DNA of 64,000 nt. It comes from Amycolatopsis vancoresmycina (lineage in GTDB: Bacteria > Actinomycetota > Actinomycetes > Mycobacteriales > Pseudonocardiaceae). Below are positions 7,297 through 16,301 of the stretch, piece by piece (within the stretch, counting starts at the first letter, position 1; each line of letters begins with the position of its first letter). The stretch is taken from contig NZ_JNYY01000004.1 in NCBI RefSeq assembly GCF_000716785.1, forward strand, positions 396,052-460,051, given 5' to 3'. A model generated the notes under the pieces. That model was not told the origin of the DNA and did not search any database. It saw only the letters and a program-made list of their open reading frames with translations. The translations under genes were made by a program, and so were the position numbers.

Positions 7297-8823
7297 TCAG
7301 GCTCGGGGCGCCTCGACGGGTTCGTCGAGCCCGCCGGCCTGCCGCTTGCCCAGCAGCGAATGCCGCCGGCTGTAGGCGAAGTAGAACACCACGCCCAGCA
7401 CCATCCAGGCGAGGAACCGCAGCCAGGTCAGCACGGTCAGGTTCAGCATCAGCCACAGGCAGGCGAGGATGGCCAGGATCGGGATCAGCGGCACCAGCGG
7501 GACCTTGAACGCGCGGGGCAGGTCCGGCCGCGTCCGGCGCAACACCAGCACCCCGGCCGAGACGAGCACGAACGCGAAGAGCGTGCCGACGTTGACCATC
7601 TCTTCGAGCTTGTCCGCCGGGAAGAAGCCGGCCGCCAGCGCGACCAGGCCGCCGACGATGAGCGTCGCGCGCTTCGGCGTGCCGTGCTCGCCGGTCTTCG
7701 CCAGGCCGCGCGGCATCAGGCCGTCCCGCGACATGGCGAAGATGATCCGGACCTGGCCCAGCATCAGCACCATGACGACGGTGGTCAGGCCGGCCAGCGC
7801 GCCGAAGGAGATGATGTTGGCCGCCCAGTCGACGCCGTTCGCGGAGAACGCCGTGGCGAGGGTCTTGTGGCTGCCGTCGCCCGCCTTGGTCGCGAGGTCC
7901 TTGTAGGACGTCATGCCGACGACCACCAGCGACACCGCGACGTACAGCACGGTCACGATGGCCAGCGAGCCCATGATGCCGCGCGGGACGGCCTTCTGCG
8001 GGTTCTTCGTCTCCTCCGCGGTGGTCGCGACGATGTCGAACCCGATGAACGCGAAGAACACCAGCGAGGCGCCGGCCAGCAGGCCGAAGACGCCGAACGA
8101 GCTGCTCGCGCCGCCCGCGATCAGGGAGAACAGCGACTGGTCGACCCCGGTCTGGCCGGCCCCGCCGGTCTCGCCCGGCGGGATGTACGGCGTGTAGTTG
8201 GCGCCCTTGATGTAGAACAGCCCGAGGATGATCACGAACAGCACCACGGCGACCTTGATCCCGGTGATCACCATGGACACCCGCGACGACAGCTTTGTGC
8301 CGACGGCCAGCAGCGTCGTCAGGATCGCCACGACGAGCAGCGCGCCCCAGTCGACGGTCACGCTCCCGATGTCGAACGTCGTCGTGGTGCCCTTGCCGAA
8401 CAGGTAGCCGAGCACCGTCTCGAGGTAGACCGACCAGCCCTTGGACACCGCGGCGGCGCCGACGGCGAGCTCGAGGATCAGGTCCCAGCCGATGATCCAC
8501 GCCATGAACTCGCCGAAGGTGGCGTAGGAGAACGTGTACGCGCTGCCCGCGACCGGCACGGTCGAGGCGAATTCCGCGTAGCACAGCGCCGCCAGCGCGC
8601 AGGCGATCGCGGCGAACACGAAGGCCAGCGAGACCGACGGGCCGGCGTAGTCGCCCGCCGTGCGCGCGGTCAGCGTGAAGATGCCGGCGCCGATGACGAC
8701 GGCGACGCCGAAGACCGTGAGGTCCCACGCGCTCAGGTTCCGCCGGAGCTTGGTGTCCGGCTCGTCGGTGTCCTTAATGGACTGTTCGATCGATTTAGTG
8801 CGCCACAATCCCGTTCCGGGCAC
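7297..8823 (-). CDS. Amino-acid permease, APC superfamily (cationic amino-acid transporter type)
   Basis: 508 residues. GTG 8823 is chosen because AGGAGGT lies 6 nt upstream; the frame extends nine codons further without a ribosome site. About 12 membrane helices are visible. The first has the APC substrate-binding loop Gly-Ala-Gly-Ile-Phe, and Gly-Phe-Asp-x-Val-Ala-Thr-Thr-Ala-Glu-Glu-x-x-Asn-Pro in helix 6-7 is the hallmark of the CAT/YfnA branch. These proteins import amino acids (basic residues or GABA-type substrates) by proton coupling. The substrate cannot be read from sequence. The gene is a single unit with its own terminator. Confidence 0.9.
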   Translation of the reverse strand: MPGTGLWRTKSIEQSIKDTDEPDTKLRRNLSAWDLTVFGVAVVIGAGIFTLTARTAGDYAGPSVSLAFVFAAIACALAALCYAEFASTVPVAGSAYTFSYATFGEFMAWIIGWDLILELAVGAAAVSKGWSVYLETVLGYLFGKGTTTTFDIGSVTVDWGALLVVAILTTLLAVGTKLSSRVSMVITGIKVAVVLFVIILGLFYIKGANYTPYIPPGETGGAGQTGVDQSLFSLIAGGASSSFGVFGLLAGASLVFFAFIGFDIVATTAEETKNPQKAVPRGIMGSLAIVTVLYVAVSLVVVGMTSYKDLATKAGDGSHKTLATAFSANGVDWAANIISFGALAGLTTVVMVLMLGQVRIIFAMSRDGLMPRGLAKTGEHGTPKRATLIVGGLVALAAGFFPADKLEEMVNVGTLFAFVLVSAGVLVLRRTRPDLPRAFKVPLVPLIPILAILACLWLMLNLTVLTWLRFLAWMVLGVVFYFAYSRRHSLLGKRQAGGLDEPVEAPRA

Positions 8824-8922
8824 CGTTGACCTCCTGCGGCTGGCCTGCATGTATCGCAGTAGGTCACCCTAACGGGTCAAGCCGGTGACGGCCGTCCGAA
8901 GACCCCCGGAGTGGATCTCCGG

Positions 8923-9840
8923 CTACCGCGTGAGGCTGCGGTCGAGGTCCGGTTCGAGGTAGATCAGCTTCGCGACCGGCACCTTGGCCCGCACGCGCGC
9001 CTCGGCGTCGTCGATGGCCGTGGCCACCTCGGCGGTGTCGAGGCCCGGCACCATGGCCAGCTTCGCCGCGACGAGCAGCTCGTCCGGGCCCAGGTACTGG
9101 GTGCGGATGTGGATGACCCGCTCGACCTTGCCCGCGGCGAGCTCGTCGACGATCGTCGCGAGCACGCCCTCGGTGGCGCCTTCGCCGATGAGCAGGCTCT
9201 TCATCTCGACGATGAGGATGATCGCGATGACGCCGAGCAGCAGGCCGATCGCGAGGGTGCCGATGCCGTCCCAGACCGGGTCGCCCGTGACGACCGACAG
9301 CCCGACGCCGAGCAGCGCGAAGACCAGGCCGAGCAGCGCGCCGGCGTCCTCGAGGAGGACCACCGGCAGCTCGGGCTCCTTGGCCTGGCGGATGAACCCC
9401 CACCAGGTCGCGCCGCCCTTGATCTTCTTCGACTCGCCGACCGCGGTGTAGAAGCTGTAGCCCTCCAGGCCGACCGCGACCAGGAGGATGATCACGGCGA
9501 CGATCGGCGAGTCGAGCGGCTCGGGGTGGCCGATCTTGTGGATGCCTTCGTAGATCGCGAACGCCGAGCCGAGGGTGAACAGCATCAGCGCGACGATGAA
9601 GGAGTAGAAGTACCGGTCGCGGCCGTAGCCGAACGGGTGCTCCTTGTCGGCTTCCCGCTTCGACGTCTTCTGGCCGAGCAGGAGCAGGCCCTGGTTCGTC
9701 GTGTCGGCCAGCGAGTGCACGGACTCGGCGAGCATCGACGACGACCCGGTGACGAGGAAGCCGACGAACTTCGCGGCCGCGATTCCGGCGTTCGCGCCGA
9801 GCGCCGCGATGATCGCCTTGGTTCCGCCTCCAGCTGACAC
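8923..9840 (-). CDS. Cation diffusion facilitator family transporter
   Basis: 305 residues; GTG start at 9840 with AGGGGA upstream. Six predicted membrane helices with the CDF metal site His-x-x-x-Asp in helix 2 (Glu-Ser-Val-His-Ser-Leu-Ala-Asp), Lys-Glu-His-Pro-Phe-Gly-Tyr-Gly, and a second acidic Leu-Leu-Glu-Asp-Ala-Gly-Ala-Leu in helix 5, as in the SLC30A9-like branch. The C-terminal 80 residues form the cytoplasmic ferredoxin-like domain. It probably exports a divalent metal such as Zn, Mn, Fe or Co. It is divergent from the SARP regulator, with about 130 bp between starts. Metal specificity is unknown. Confidence 0.9.
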   Translation of the reverse strand: MSAGGGTKAIIAALGANAGIAAAKFVGFLVTGSSSMLAESVHSLADTTNQGLLLLGQKTSKREADKEHPFGYGRDRYFYSFIVALMLFTLGSAFAIYEGIHKIGHPEPLDSPIVAVIILLVAVGLEGYSFYTAVGESKKIKGGATWWGFIRQAKEPELPVVLLEDAGALLGLVFALLGVGLSVVTGDPVWDGIGTLAIGLLLGVIAIILIVEMKSLLIGEGATEGVLATIVDELAAGKVERVIHIRTQYLGPDELLVAAKLAMVPGLDTAEVATAIDDAEARVRAKVPVAKLIYLEPDLDRSLTR

Positions 9841-9973
9841 GAGCGCTCCCCTGCCGACGTTCCCGATTTGCCGGTTTGGAGCCTAGAGGACCCCGTCCGG
9901 TTCCCGCCCCGCACCGCCCGGTTTTGTCGGACCCCTTCGCTACGGTGGCCGTTCCGGCACAGGGAGGGTGGCC

Positions 9974-12907
9974 ATGGCTCACTTCGGCGTGCTCGGGCCG
10001 CTCGCCGTCGAAGGGCCGCCCGGGCACTGGGTCGCGTTGCGCGGCGAGCGGCAGCGCACGCTGCTGGCCGTGCTGCTGCTCAACGCCGGCCGCCCGGTCC
10101 CGGCCGACGTGCTGGTCGAGGCGCTGTGGCCGGCCGGGCCGCCCAAGTCGGCCACCTCCAACCTGCACACCTACCTCTCGCGGCTGCGCGAGCGGATCGA
10201 CGGTCTCCGCGTCGAGCACGGGCCGCTCGGCTACCGGCTGCAGGTCGAGCCGGCGGAGCTGGACCTGCTCGGCTTCCGCGCCGCGGTCGCCGACGGCCGG
10301 GCGGCGGCGGATCCGGTCGCCGCCGCGGGGCACTACCGGCGGGCGCTCGCGCTGTGGCGGGGGCCCGTGCTGGCCGGGCTGCACGTGCCGAAGCTCGACG
10401 CCGACGTCGCCCGGCTGGAGTCCGAGCGGCTCGCCGTGTTCGAGGACTGCGTCGACGCCGAGCTGGCCGCCGGGCGGCACGCGGAGCTGACCGGCGAGCT
10501 GCAGGCCGTGGTCACCGAGCACCCGCTGCGCGAACGGCCGGCCGCGCAGCTGATGACCGCGCTGCACCGGGCCGGGCGGCAGGGCGACGCGCTGGAGGTC
10601 TACCGGCGGCTGCGGACCACGCTGGTCGAGGAGCTCGGCGTCGAACCGGGCGCGCAGGCCCGCCGGGTGCACGCGGCCGTCCTGCGCGGCGAGGACCCGG
10701 TGCCGCGGCTGCCGCCCGCGGTGTGGCCGGTGTGCCAGCTCCCGCCGGACATCGGCGACTTCACCGGGCGCGAAGCCGAACTGGCGGAGCTGACCACGGT
10801 GCTCGGCGCCGGTGGCGGCGTCCCGGTCGCGGTGCTCAGCGGCGAACCGGGCGCGGGCAAGAGCACCCTCGCCGTCCGCGCCGCGCACCGGCTGCGTGCG
10901 CAGTTCCCCGACGGCCAGCTGTACGTGCCGCTGGCGGGCCGTGACATCGGGGAGGTGCTGGCCGACCTGCTGCGCGCGCTGGGCGTCCCGGGGCCGGCCG
11001 TGCCGGACGACGTCCGGGCCCGCGCGGCGGTGTTCCGCGGCCGGCTTTCCGACCGGCGGGTGCTGGTGGTGCTCGACGACGCCGTCGACCCCGGGCACGT
11101 CCGCACGCTGCTGCCGGGCACGCCGGGCTGCGCGGTGCTCGTCACGAGCCGCCGGCGGCTGAGCGGGCTCGCGGGCGCGCACCGGCTGGCGCTCGGGCCG
11201 CTGTCCGGCGCCGACGCCGCCGAGCTGCTGGACCGGCTCGCCGGCGCGCGGGTGGCCCGGGAGCGCGCCGACGCCGAGCGGATCGTCACGGCGTGCGCGC
11301 GGCTGCCGCTGGCCCTGCGGATCGCGGGCAGCAGGCTGGCCATCCGCCCGCACCTGCGGCTCGGCGAGCTGGCCGACCGGCTGGAGGACGAGGTCCGGCG
11401 GCTCGACGAGCTGACGGTCAGCGACCTGGCCGTCCGCAGCAGCATCGCGCTGAGCTACGAGGGCCTGCGCCCGCCCGCGCGGCGGGCGTTCCGGCTGATC
11501 GGCCGGTGCCGGCTCGCCGACCTGCCGGCGTGGGCGGTCACCACCCTGGTCGACGACCCGGACGCCGACGAGGCGGTGGAAGAGCTCGTCGAGGCGAGCC
11601 TGCTGGAGGCCCGCGGACCGGACCCGACCGGCGAAGGCCGCTACCGGATGCACGATTTGGTCCGGCTGTATGCCGCGGAGCTGGCCGAGCCGTCGTCCGG
11701 CGAGGGTGTCCGGACGGTGCTGGCGGCGACACTCGCCCTCGCCGACGCGGCGGCGGCCCGCCTGCCGCGCACGGTGCCGATGCCGCCGCCGGAGGCCGAG
11801 CCACCCGCGCAGCCGTTGCCGGATGCGCTCGTGGAGCGGCTGCTGGCACGTCCGGACGACTGGTTCGCCGCCGAGCGCGCGAACCTGGTGCTGCTTCTCG
11901 GCACGCTGGGCGGGCGGGACGCGCTGCTGCTGCTCGACCGGCTCGGGGTGTACCTGTACCTGCACGGGCAATACGCCGACATGCGGGCGGCGTACGAGAC
12001 GGTCCGGGTCGCGGATCCCCCGCTGGCGACGGTCGCCGAGGCCACGCTGACGCTGCTGCGGCACGCGCGCGGGGAGTACGAGGAGGCGGCGGTCCGCTAC
12101 CGCGCGTGCGCGAAGGAGCTCGAGGCGTGCGGCGACCGCCGCACGCACGCGTGGGTGTCGGCGAACCTGGCGCACTGCCTGATCGGCCTCGGCCGCGCGG
12201 AGGAGGCCCTGCAGACGGCCGCCCACGCCCGCGAACTGTTCACAGTGGACGGATCAACGGCGGAGCTCGGCTGGGTGCGCGCGGCGGAGTCGGCAGCGTT
12301 GCTGCGACTCGGCCGCATTCCCGAGGCCCGCGAAGTCGACCGGACGGCCCTGGCAGCGGCCCGCTCGACCGGCGACGCCCGGGTGATCGGCGAGGCCCTG
12401 CACGGATTCGCGTGGTCATCCCTGCTGACGGGCAACGACCACGAAGCGGCGGCGGCGATCACGGAGTCGGTGACGCTGTTGCGCGGCACGAAGGTCCGGT
12501 CGGCACTGGCGAAGTCCTTGCGCACGCTGGGCGCGATCTCGGCGTCAAGGGGGTTCCGAGCGGAGGCGACGGCGGCGTTCGAGGAGGCCCGCGCGCTGGC
12601 CCGGGAGCTGGACGAGCGCCCACGCGAGCTGTCGTGCACCCGGGCATTGGCGGCGAGCTGGATCGGCGAGGGCCGAGCGGCCCAGGCGATCCCGGTGCTG
12701 CGGGCATGCCTGGACGAGTACGGCGAGATGGGCGGCCGCCCGGCGGCGGGCTTGACGTGGCTGGTGTTGCACCGGGCGTACGTGGCGGTGGGAGACGAGG
12801 AAGCGGCCGACCAGGCCGCGGCCGAGGCGGCCGGGCTGGCCGATCCACGGGACGCGAGCGCGGCTGCCCTGCGCCGGGCATTGCTGGCGCTGACCGAACC
12901 GGCCTGA
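9974..12907 (+). CDS. SARP/AfsR-type regulator: winged helix, BTAD, NB-ARC ATPase, TPR-like tail
   Basis: 977 residues. ATG 9974 has GGGAGG 6 nt upstream; an in-frame GTG at 9968 overlaps that site. Domains: OmpR-like winged helix (1-95), bacterial transcriptional activator domain (about 100-245), NB-ARC/STAND ATPase (about 260-560) with Walker A Gly-Glu-Pro-Gly-Ala-Gly-Lys-Ser-Thr near 290 and Walker B Val-Leu-Val-Val-Leu-Asp-Asp-Ala, then a helical-repeat C-terminus (Ala/Arg-rich, TPR-like) with Met-His-Asp-Leu-Val-Arg at the junction. The family activates antibiotic or developmental genes after ATP-dependent oligomerisation, typically at heptameric direct repeats. No biosynthetic cluster is adjacent, so it is an orphan or global regulator like AfsR. 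The ligand is unknown. Confidence 0.88.
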   Translation: MAHFGVLGPLAVEGPPGHWVALRGERQRTLLAVLLLNAGRPVPADVLVEALWPAGPPKSATSNLHTYLSRLRERIDGLRVEHGPLGYRLQVEPAELDLLGFRAAVADGRAAADPVAAAGHYRRALALWRGPVLAGLHVPKLDADVARLESERLAVFEDCVDAELAAGRHAELTGELQAVVTEHPLRERPAAQLMTALHRAGRQGDALEVYRRLRTTLVEELGVEPGAQARRVHAAVLRGEDPVPRLPPAVWPVCQLPPDIGDFTGREAELAELTTVLGAGGGVPVAVLSGEPGAGKSTLAVRAAHRLRAQFPDGQLYVPLAGRDIGEVLADLLRALGVPGPAVPDDVRARAAVFRGRLSDRRVLVVLDDAVDPGHVRTLLPGTPGCAVLVTSRRRLSGLAGAHRLALGPLSGADAAELLDRLAGARVARERADAERIVTACARLPLALRIAGSRLAIRPHLRLGELADRLEDEVRRLDELTVSDLAVRSSIALSYEGLRPPARRAFRLIGRCRLADLPAWAVTTLVDDPDADEAVEELVEASLLEARGPDPTGEGRYRMHDLVRLYAAELAEPSSGEGVRTVLAATLALADAAAARLPRTVPMPPPEAEPPAQPLPDALVERLLARPDDWFAAERANLVLLLGTLGGRDALLLLDRLGVYLYLHGQYADMRAAYETVRVADPPLATVAEATLTLLRHARGEYEEAAVRYRACAKELEACGDRRTHAWVSANLAHCLIGLGRAEEALQTAAHARELFTVDGSTAELGWVRAAESAALLRLGRIPEAREVDRTALAAARSTGDARVIGEALHGFAWSSLLTGNDHEAAAAITESVTLLRGTKVRSALAKSLRTLGAISASRGFRAEATAAFEEARALARELDERPRELSCTRALAASWIGEGRAAQAIPVLRACLDEYGEMGGRPAAGLTWLVLHRAYVAVGDEEAADQAAAEAAGLADPRDASAAALRRALLALTEPA

Positions 12908-13629
12908 CGGCGGGGGTGAGGCCGGTCGCCCTGGGGTGGCCGGTGCGGGCGAGATGGTGACGCTCGGCCTGGCCGGACAGGTGCCTCGGCGGGGCCGAGC
13001 TGGTGTCGCTCGCCCAGCCCGAGCTGGGGGCGCCTTGGCGAGACAAGGTGATGCCGCCCTCTCCGGGGCCGGCTTGGCGGGTGTCCGCCAGCCGCCCGTC
13101 CCACACCCGCCGACCGGCCCGGAACCGCCGGGCTCGCGGGCGCCTGACGAGACGGGGTGGTGCTGCCCCCTCGCCGCACCACCCGGCTCCCCCTCGTCGA
13201 ACGGGTGGCCACGGAGGTGGTGCCGCCCCCTCGCGGCACCACCTCGAGCCCACGGGCGCCGGGCGGAATCCCGACCGGCGCCACCCCCAGCGGACTGGCC
13301 GCGCGCACCAGCGCACCAGGGTCCCCCGTTGGTGTTGATGGTGGCGGATGCCGCCACACGGAACGCACACAGAAACCCCCGCCGCGCACACCCGCACAGC
13401 CCGCACCCCGGCAGTCGGCTCGCGTACCCAGGCGGTCGACTCGCGTACCCAGATGGTCGGCTCGCGTACCTGAACAGTCGGCTCGCGTACCTGGGCAGTC
13501 GGCCCGCGAACCGACCCTCCGGGCACGCCAGCCGACCCTCCAGGCACGCCAGCCGACCGTCTGGGTACGCCAGACGACCCTCCGGGCACGCTGGCCAGGT
13601 GGGTGGTCGGGCTCAGGAAGGCGAGGGGG
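12908..13629. other. Gene-free region with hairpins and repeats
   Basis: About 720 bp between the SARP regulator and manA. Open frames exist on both strands but are low-complexity and lack family signatures, so I call no gene. It holds two related hairpins: 9-bp arms at 13155-13163/13176-13184, and 11-bp arms at 13215-13225/13234-13244, both with a CCCCCTCG-like loop. It also holds the 21-bp repeat block at 13414-13596. The hairpins may terminate SARP transcription. Confidence 0.5.
13414..13596. repeat. 21-bp tandem repeats in two opposite orientations
   Basis: Units of exactly 21 bp. Four and a half copies start with GTCGGCTCGCGTACC (13414, 13435, 13456, 13477, partial 13498). They are followed by four copies starting GACCCTCC (13513, 13534, 13555, 13576). 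The reverse complement of the second set (GGCTGGCGTGCCTGGAGG) closely matches a rotation of the first (GGCTCGCGTACCTGGGC). The block is therefore one repeat family arranged head-to-head, able to form a large cruciform. Confidence 0.8.
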
Positions 13630-14865
13630 TCAGTCCTCGCAGGTGCCTGCCGTCGCGCGGAACAGCTGTGCCCGCACTCCGCCCACCGGGCGGATCTTCA
13701 CCGGCGGGTCCGCCGCCGGGAGCCACACCGACTGGCCCCGCCGCAGCTCGACCTTCTCGCCGTCGTCCGCCGTCACCAGCAGGTCGCCCGCCGTGCACAG
13801 CAGGATCTGCGGGCCCACGCTGTCGACCGATATCTCGTCGTCCTGGTCCGCCGACCACTCCACGCGGGACAGCTCGAACTCCGGCGCGTCCGTCCGGTAC
13901 ACCGCCATCCGCCCGCCCGTGTCGCCGCACTGGACCGGCATTTCGCCGCACGCGAAGTCCACCACGCGCAGCAGCTCCGGGACGTCCACGTGCTTCGGCG
14001 TCAGACCACACCGCAGGATGTTGTCCGAGTTCGCCAGGATCTCCACGGCCGTTCCGTGCAGGTACAGGTGCAGGTTGCCCGCCGGCAGGTAAATCGCCTC
14101 GCCCGCGCGCAGCGTCAACCGGTTCAGCAGCAACGCCGCCAGCACGCCCGCGTCGCGCGGGTGCGCCTCGCCCAGCTCCAGGATCGTCCGGCACTCCACC
14201 GCGAACTCGCCGTGCTCCTGGACGTGCCGGACGCACGCGTCGAGCACCTCCGGCAGCAGCGAATCCAACGACGGCTGCGGCAGCGTGATCCACGTCGTGA
14301 ACAGCGCCCGCAGGCCGGCCGGGTCCGGCTGGGCCTCCAGGAGCCCCGTGTACTTCGCCAGTCCCGGCGTCTCGATCGCCTTCAGGAGCTTCACCGTGCG
14401 GTCCGGGGTGCGGAAGCCCGCCAGCGCGTGGAACTCCGTCAGCGCGCACACCAGCTCCGGCTTCGCCGTCGGATCCGGGTAGTTGCGGTTCGCCGCGTCC
14501 CGCGGAATGCCCAGCTGCTCCTCGCGGGCGTGGCCCTCCGCGGCCTGGGCCGCCGACGGGTGCGCCTGCATCGACAGGGGCTCCTCCGCCGCGAGGATCT
14601 TCAGCAGGAACGGGAGCCGCCCGCCCCACCGCTTCGCGCAGCGCTCGCCGAGCTGGGTCACCGGGTCGGCGTCCACCAGCTCGAGCAGGCTCCGCTCGGT
14701 CCCGTCGGGGCCGATCACGTGGGACGGGTCGCCCGGGTGGGCACCCATCCACAGCTCGGCCTCGGGGTGCGGCGCGGGTACCGGACGGCCCAGCAGCTCG
14801 GGGATCGCCGTCCGCGATCCCCAGGCGTAGGGCCGCACCGCGTTGCGCAGCAGCTCCACTGTCAC
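13630..14865 (-). CDS. manA: Mannose-6-phosphate isomerase, class I
   Basis: 411 residues; GTG start at 14865 with AGGAG 10 nt upstream. It interconverts fructose-6-phosphate and mannose-6-phosphate, feeding GDP-mannose for mannosylated lipids and proteins. Marks: Tyr-Ala-Trp-Gly-Ser near the N-terminus, Glu-Leu-Trp-Met-Gly-x-His-Pro, Leu-Ser-Met-Gln-Ala-His-Pro (Zn ligands Gln/His), Lys-Pro-Glu-Leu (Glu ligand) and Gly-Glu-Ala-Ile-Tyr-Leu-Pro-Ala-Gly-Asn-Leu-His (His ligand). The last gene of a manB/Trm112/SIS/manA run on this strand, in mycobacterial order. About 48 bp separate it from the SIS gene. The identification is secure. Confidence 0.96.
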   Translation of the reverse strand: MTVELLRNAVRPYAWGSRTAIPELLGRPVPAPHPEAELWMGAHPGDPSHVIGPDGTERSLLELVDADPVTQLGERCAKRWGGRLPFLLKILAAEEPLSMQAHPSAAQAAEGHAREEQLGIPRDAANRNYPDPTAKPELVCALTEFHALAGFRTPDRTVKLLKAIETPGLAKYTGLLEAQPDPAGLRALFTTWITLPQPSLDSLLPEVLDACVRHVQEHGEFAVECRTILELGEAHPRDAGVLAALLLNRLTLRAGEAIYLPAGNLHLYLHGTAVEILANSDNILRCGLTPKHVDVPELLRVVDFACGEMPVQCGDTGGRMAVYRTDAPEFELSRVEWSADQDDEISVDSVGPQILLCTAGDLLVTADDGEKVELRRGQSVWLPAADPPVKIRPVGGVRAQLFRATAGTCED

Positions 14866-14912
14866 CTCAACTCCACTCCTTCGGCACCGGCCAGGCCGGC
14901 GCTAGGCGGGTC

Positions 14913-16007
14913 TCACGCCGTCGCGGGCGCGAAGCGACCGGCACCGCCGATGCTGCCCGCCGCCAGCCCGAGATAGACCGCCGCCAGTTCGAACCGCAGT
15001 GCCAGCACCGCGGCCCGCACGATTTCGTCGGCCTCGATCTCCTCGGCCGGCGCGATGACGTCCGCACCCGGCAGCAGATCCTCGGCCTGGTAGCGCGCCG
15101 CGTCCGTGGCCGGACCGGTCCGCACCGAGAGCAGCAGCACCCGGGTGGGGATGTCACCAGAGGGATCGTCCGGATCAGCGAAGATGTCACGCTCTCCGCC
15201 GCCTGATTGCGCCGCCCGCCGCAATGCGGGGCGCGCCAGGGCCTGACGATAGTCCTCGACGTCGCACACCGTGGCCGCGTGGGCGGCGAATGCGTGCGCA
15301 GCGTGTTCGCCGACGGCGACCGCTACCGGGTCCAGCCCCCACAGCAGGGGCACGCGGTCGGCCACCCGCAGCGCGAGCGCCTTGGCCGGGTTCGCGAACG
15401 ACTCCCGCGCCAGGTAGTCCTTTTCGGCTTCCAGGTCGAGCTGGTCGGCCAGCACCTGGACGTCGGAGATCAGCAGGCCCAGCGCGTTCGCGGTGAGCAG
15501 CCCGGCGGCCAGGCCGCGCGGGAACGCCAGCTCCGGCGGCACCGGGATGCGCGGCGCCAGCAGGATGCCCTTGCCCGCCACCGCGGCCGCCACCGGGCCT
15601 TCCGACGGCGCCGAGAGCACCACCGAGGCGCCGTAGCGGGCCGCGCGCTCCAGCGACGCGGCGAGCTCGCGGTCACCGGGGTCGTCGGTGTGGGCGAACA
15701 CGACGTCGAGCGCGCCGATCCAGCTCGGCACCACCTCGGCGACGACCACCGGAACGGGGCACGAGGGCGCCAGCAGGGCGGCCAGCAGCCGCGTGAGCGT
15801 GCGGCTCACCCCCGGCCGGTCGATGAGCACGACGGCGCGCGGGCGGCCCATGTCGAGCCGCTCGGACAGCTCCAGCTCCGCGGCGAGCTCGGCGGTCGCC
15901 CGCACCTGGGCGCCCGCCATCGCGGCGGCACGGAGCAACCCCGCGCTGTCGGCCTCGGCCAGCCGCGCGGGGTCGTCGAGCAGCGTGTCGTCAAGCACTG
16001 TCGGCAT
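14913..16007 (-). CDS. SIS-domain protein of the manA-manB locus (Rv3256c/TobH-like)
   Basis: 364 residues from ATG 16007, which lies inside the preceding Trm112 gene (17-nt overlap), so the two are probably co-translated. The protein has the layout of a sugar isomerase (SIS) fold: Arg-Ala-Val-Val-Leu-Ile-Asp-Arg-Pro-Gly at about 55-64, then Val-Val-Phe-Ala-His-Thr-Asp-Asp-Pro-Gly and a Gly-Ala-Ser-Val-Val-Leu-Ser-Ala strand. Mycobacteria carry a homologous gene in the same place between manA and manB (Rv3256c). A role in mannose-phosphate metabolism is inferred from this conserved neighbourhood. The reaction, if any, is unknown; it may be a sugar-phosphate-binding regulator. Confidence 0.75.
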   Translation of the reverse strand: MPTVLDDTLLDDPARLAEADSAGLLRAAAMAGAQVRATAELAAELELSERLDMGRPRAVVLIDRPGVSRTLTRLLAALLAPSCPVPVVVAEVVPSWIGALDVVFAHTDDPGDRELAASLERAARYGASVVLSAPSEGPVAAAVAGKGILLAPRIPVPPELAFPRGLAAGLLTANALGLLISDVQVLADQLDLEAEKDYLARESFANPAKALALRVADRVPLLWGLDPVAVAVGEHAAHAFAAHAATVCDVEDYRQALARPALRRAAQSGGGERDIFADPDDPSGDIPTRVLLLSVRTGPATDAARYQAEDLLPGADVIAPAEEIEADEIVRAAVLALRFELAAVYLGLAAGSIGGAGRFAPATA

Positions 16008-16212
16008 CGGAAGTCCCGTTGTCCCCCGGCAAGGTCGCCTCGTCGAGGAGCAGCACCGGGATCCCGTCACGGACCGGGTACACGCGACCGCATTCGGTGC
16101 ACGTCAGTGCGTCGGCCTCGGGGTCGTCCAGGGCGCCCGGCCGGAGCGGGGCGTGGTCGGGCGACGGGCACGCCAAGATCTCGAGGAGCTGGGCGTCGAG
16201 CGTGATGGCCAT
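15991..16212 (-). CDS. Trm112-family zinc-ribbon protein
   Basis: 73 residues, ATG at 16212 with GGAGG upstream. The short Trm112 fold is recognisable by Leu-Leu-Glu-Ile-Leu-Ala-Cys-Pro, a Leu-Thr-Cys-Thr-Glu-Cys-Gly-Arg-Val-Tyr-Pro-Val-Arg-Asp-Gly-Ile-Pro-Val-Leu-Leu core, and a Glu-Ala tail. The cysteines form a partial zinc ribbon. Trm112 proteins activate methyltransferases in eukaryotes and archaea; bacterial members are small and often sit near sugar or glycosyl genes. It overlaps the SIS gene by 17 nt. Its partner is not identifiable here. Confidence 0.85.
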   Translation of the reverse strand: MAITLDAQLLEILACPSPDHAPLRPGALDDPEADALTCTECGRVYPVRDGIPVLLLDEATLPGDNGTSDADSA

Positions 16213-16301
16213 GGTTCCTCCATACCACGCTGGGAGGTGTGATGAAGGGCACCTTCAGGACACAGTTCGGCCCCGCGGCCCGCCCTTCACCGTGGACGGG
16301 G

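Noticed and set aside
12459..13589. Reverse frame with Val-Pro-Gly-Gly-Ser and Val-Arg-Glu-Pro-Thr repeats
   Set aside because: The apparent peptide repeats only mirror the 21-bp DNA repeats; overlaps the SARP gene and lacks a start signal.
12936..14288. Forward frame through the repeat region into manA
   Set aside because: Pro/Arg/Ser-rich repeat translation, overlaps manA antisense, no ribosome site; its length reflects GC bias.
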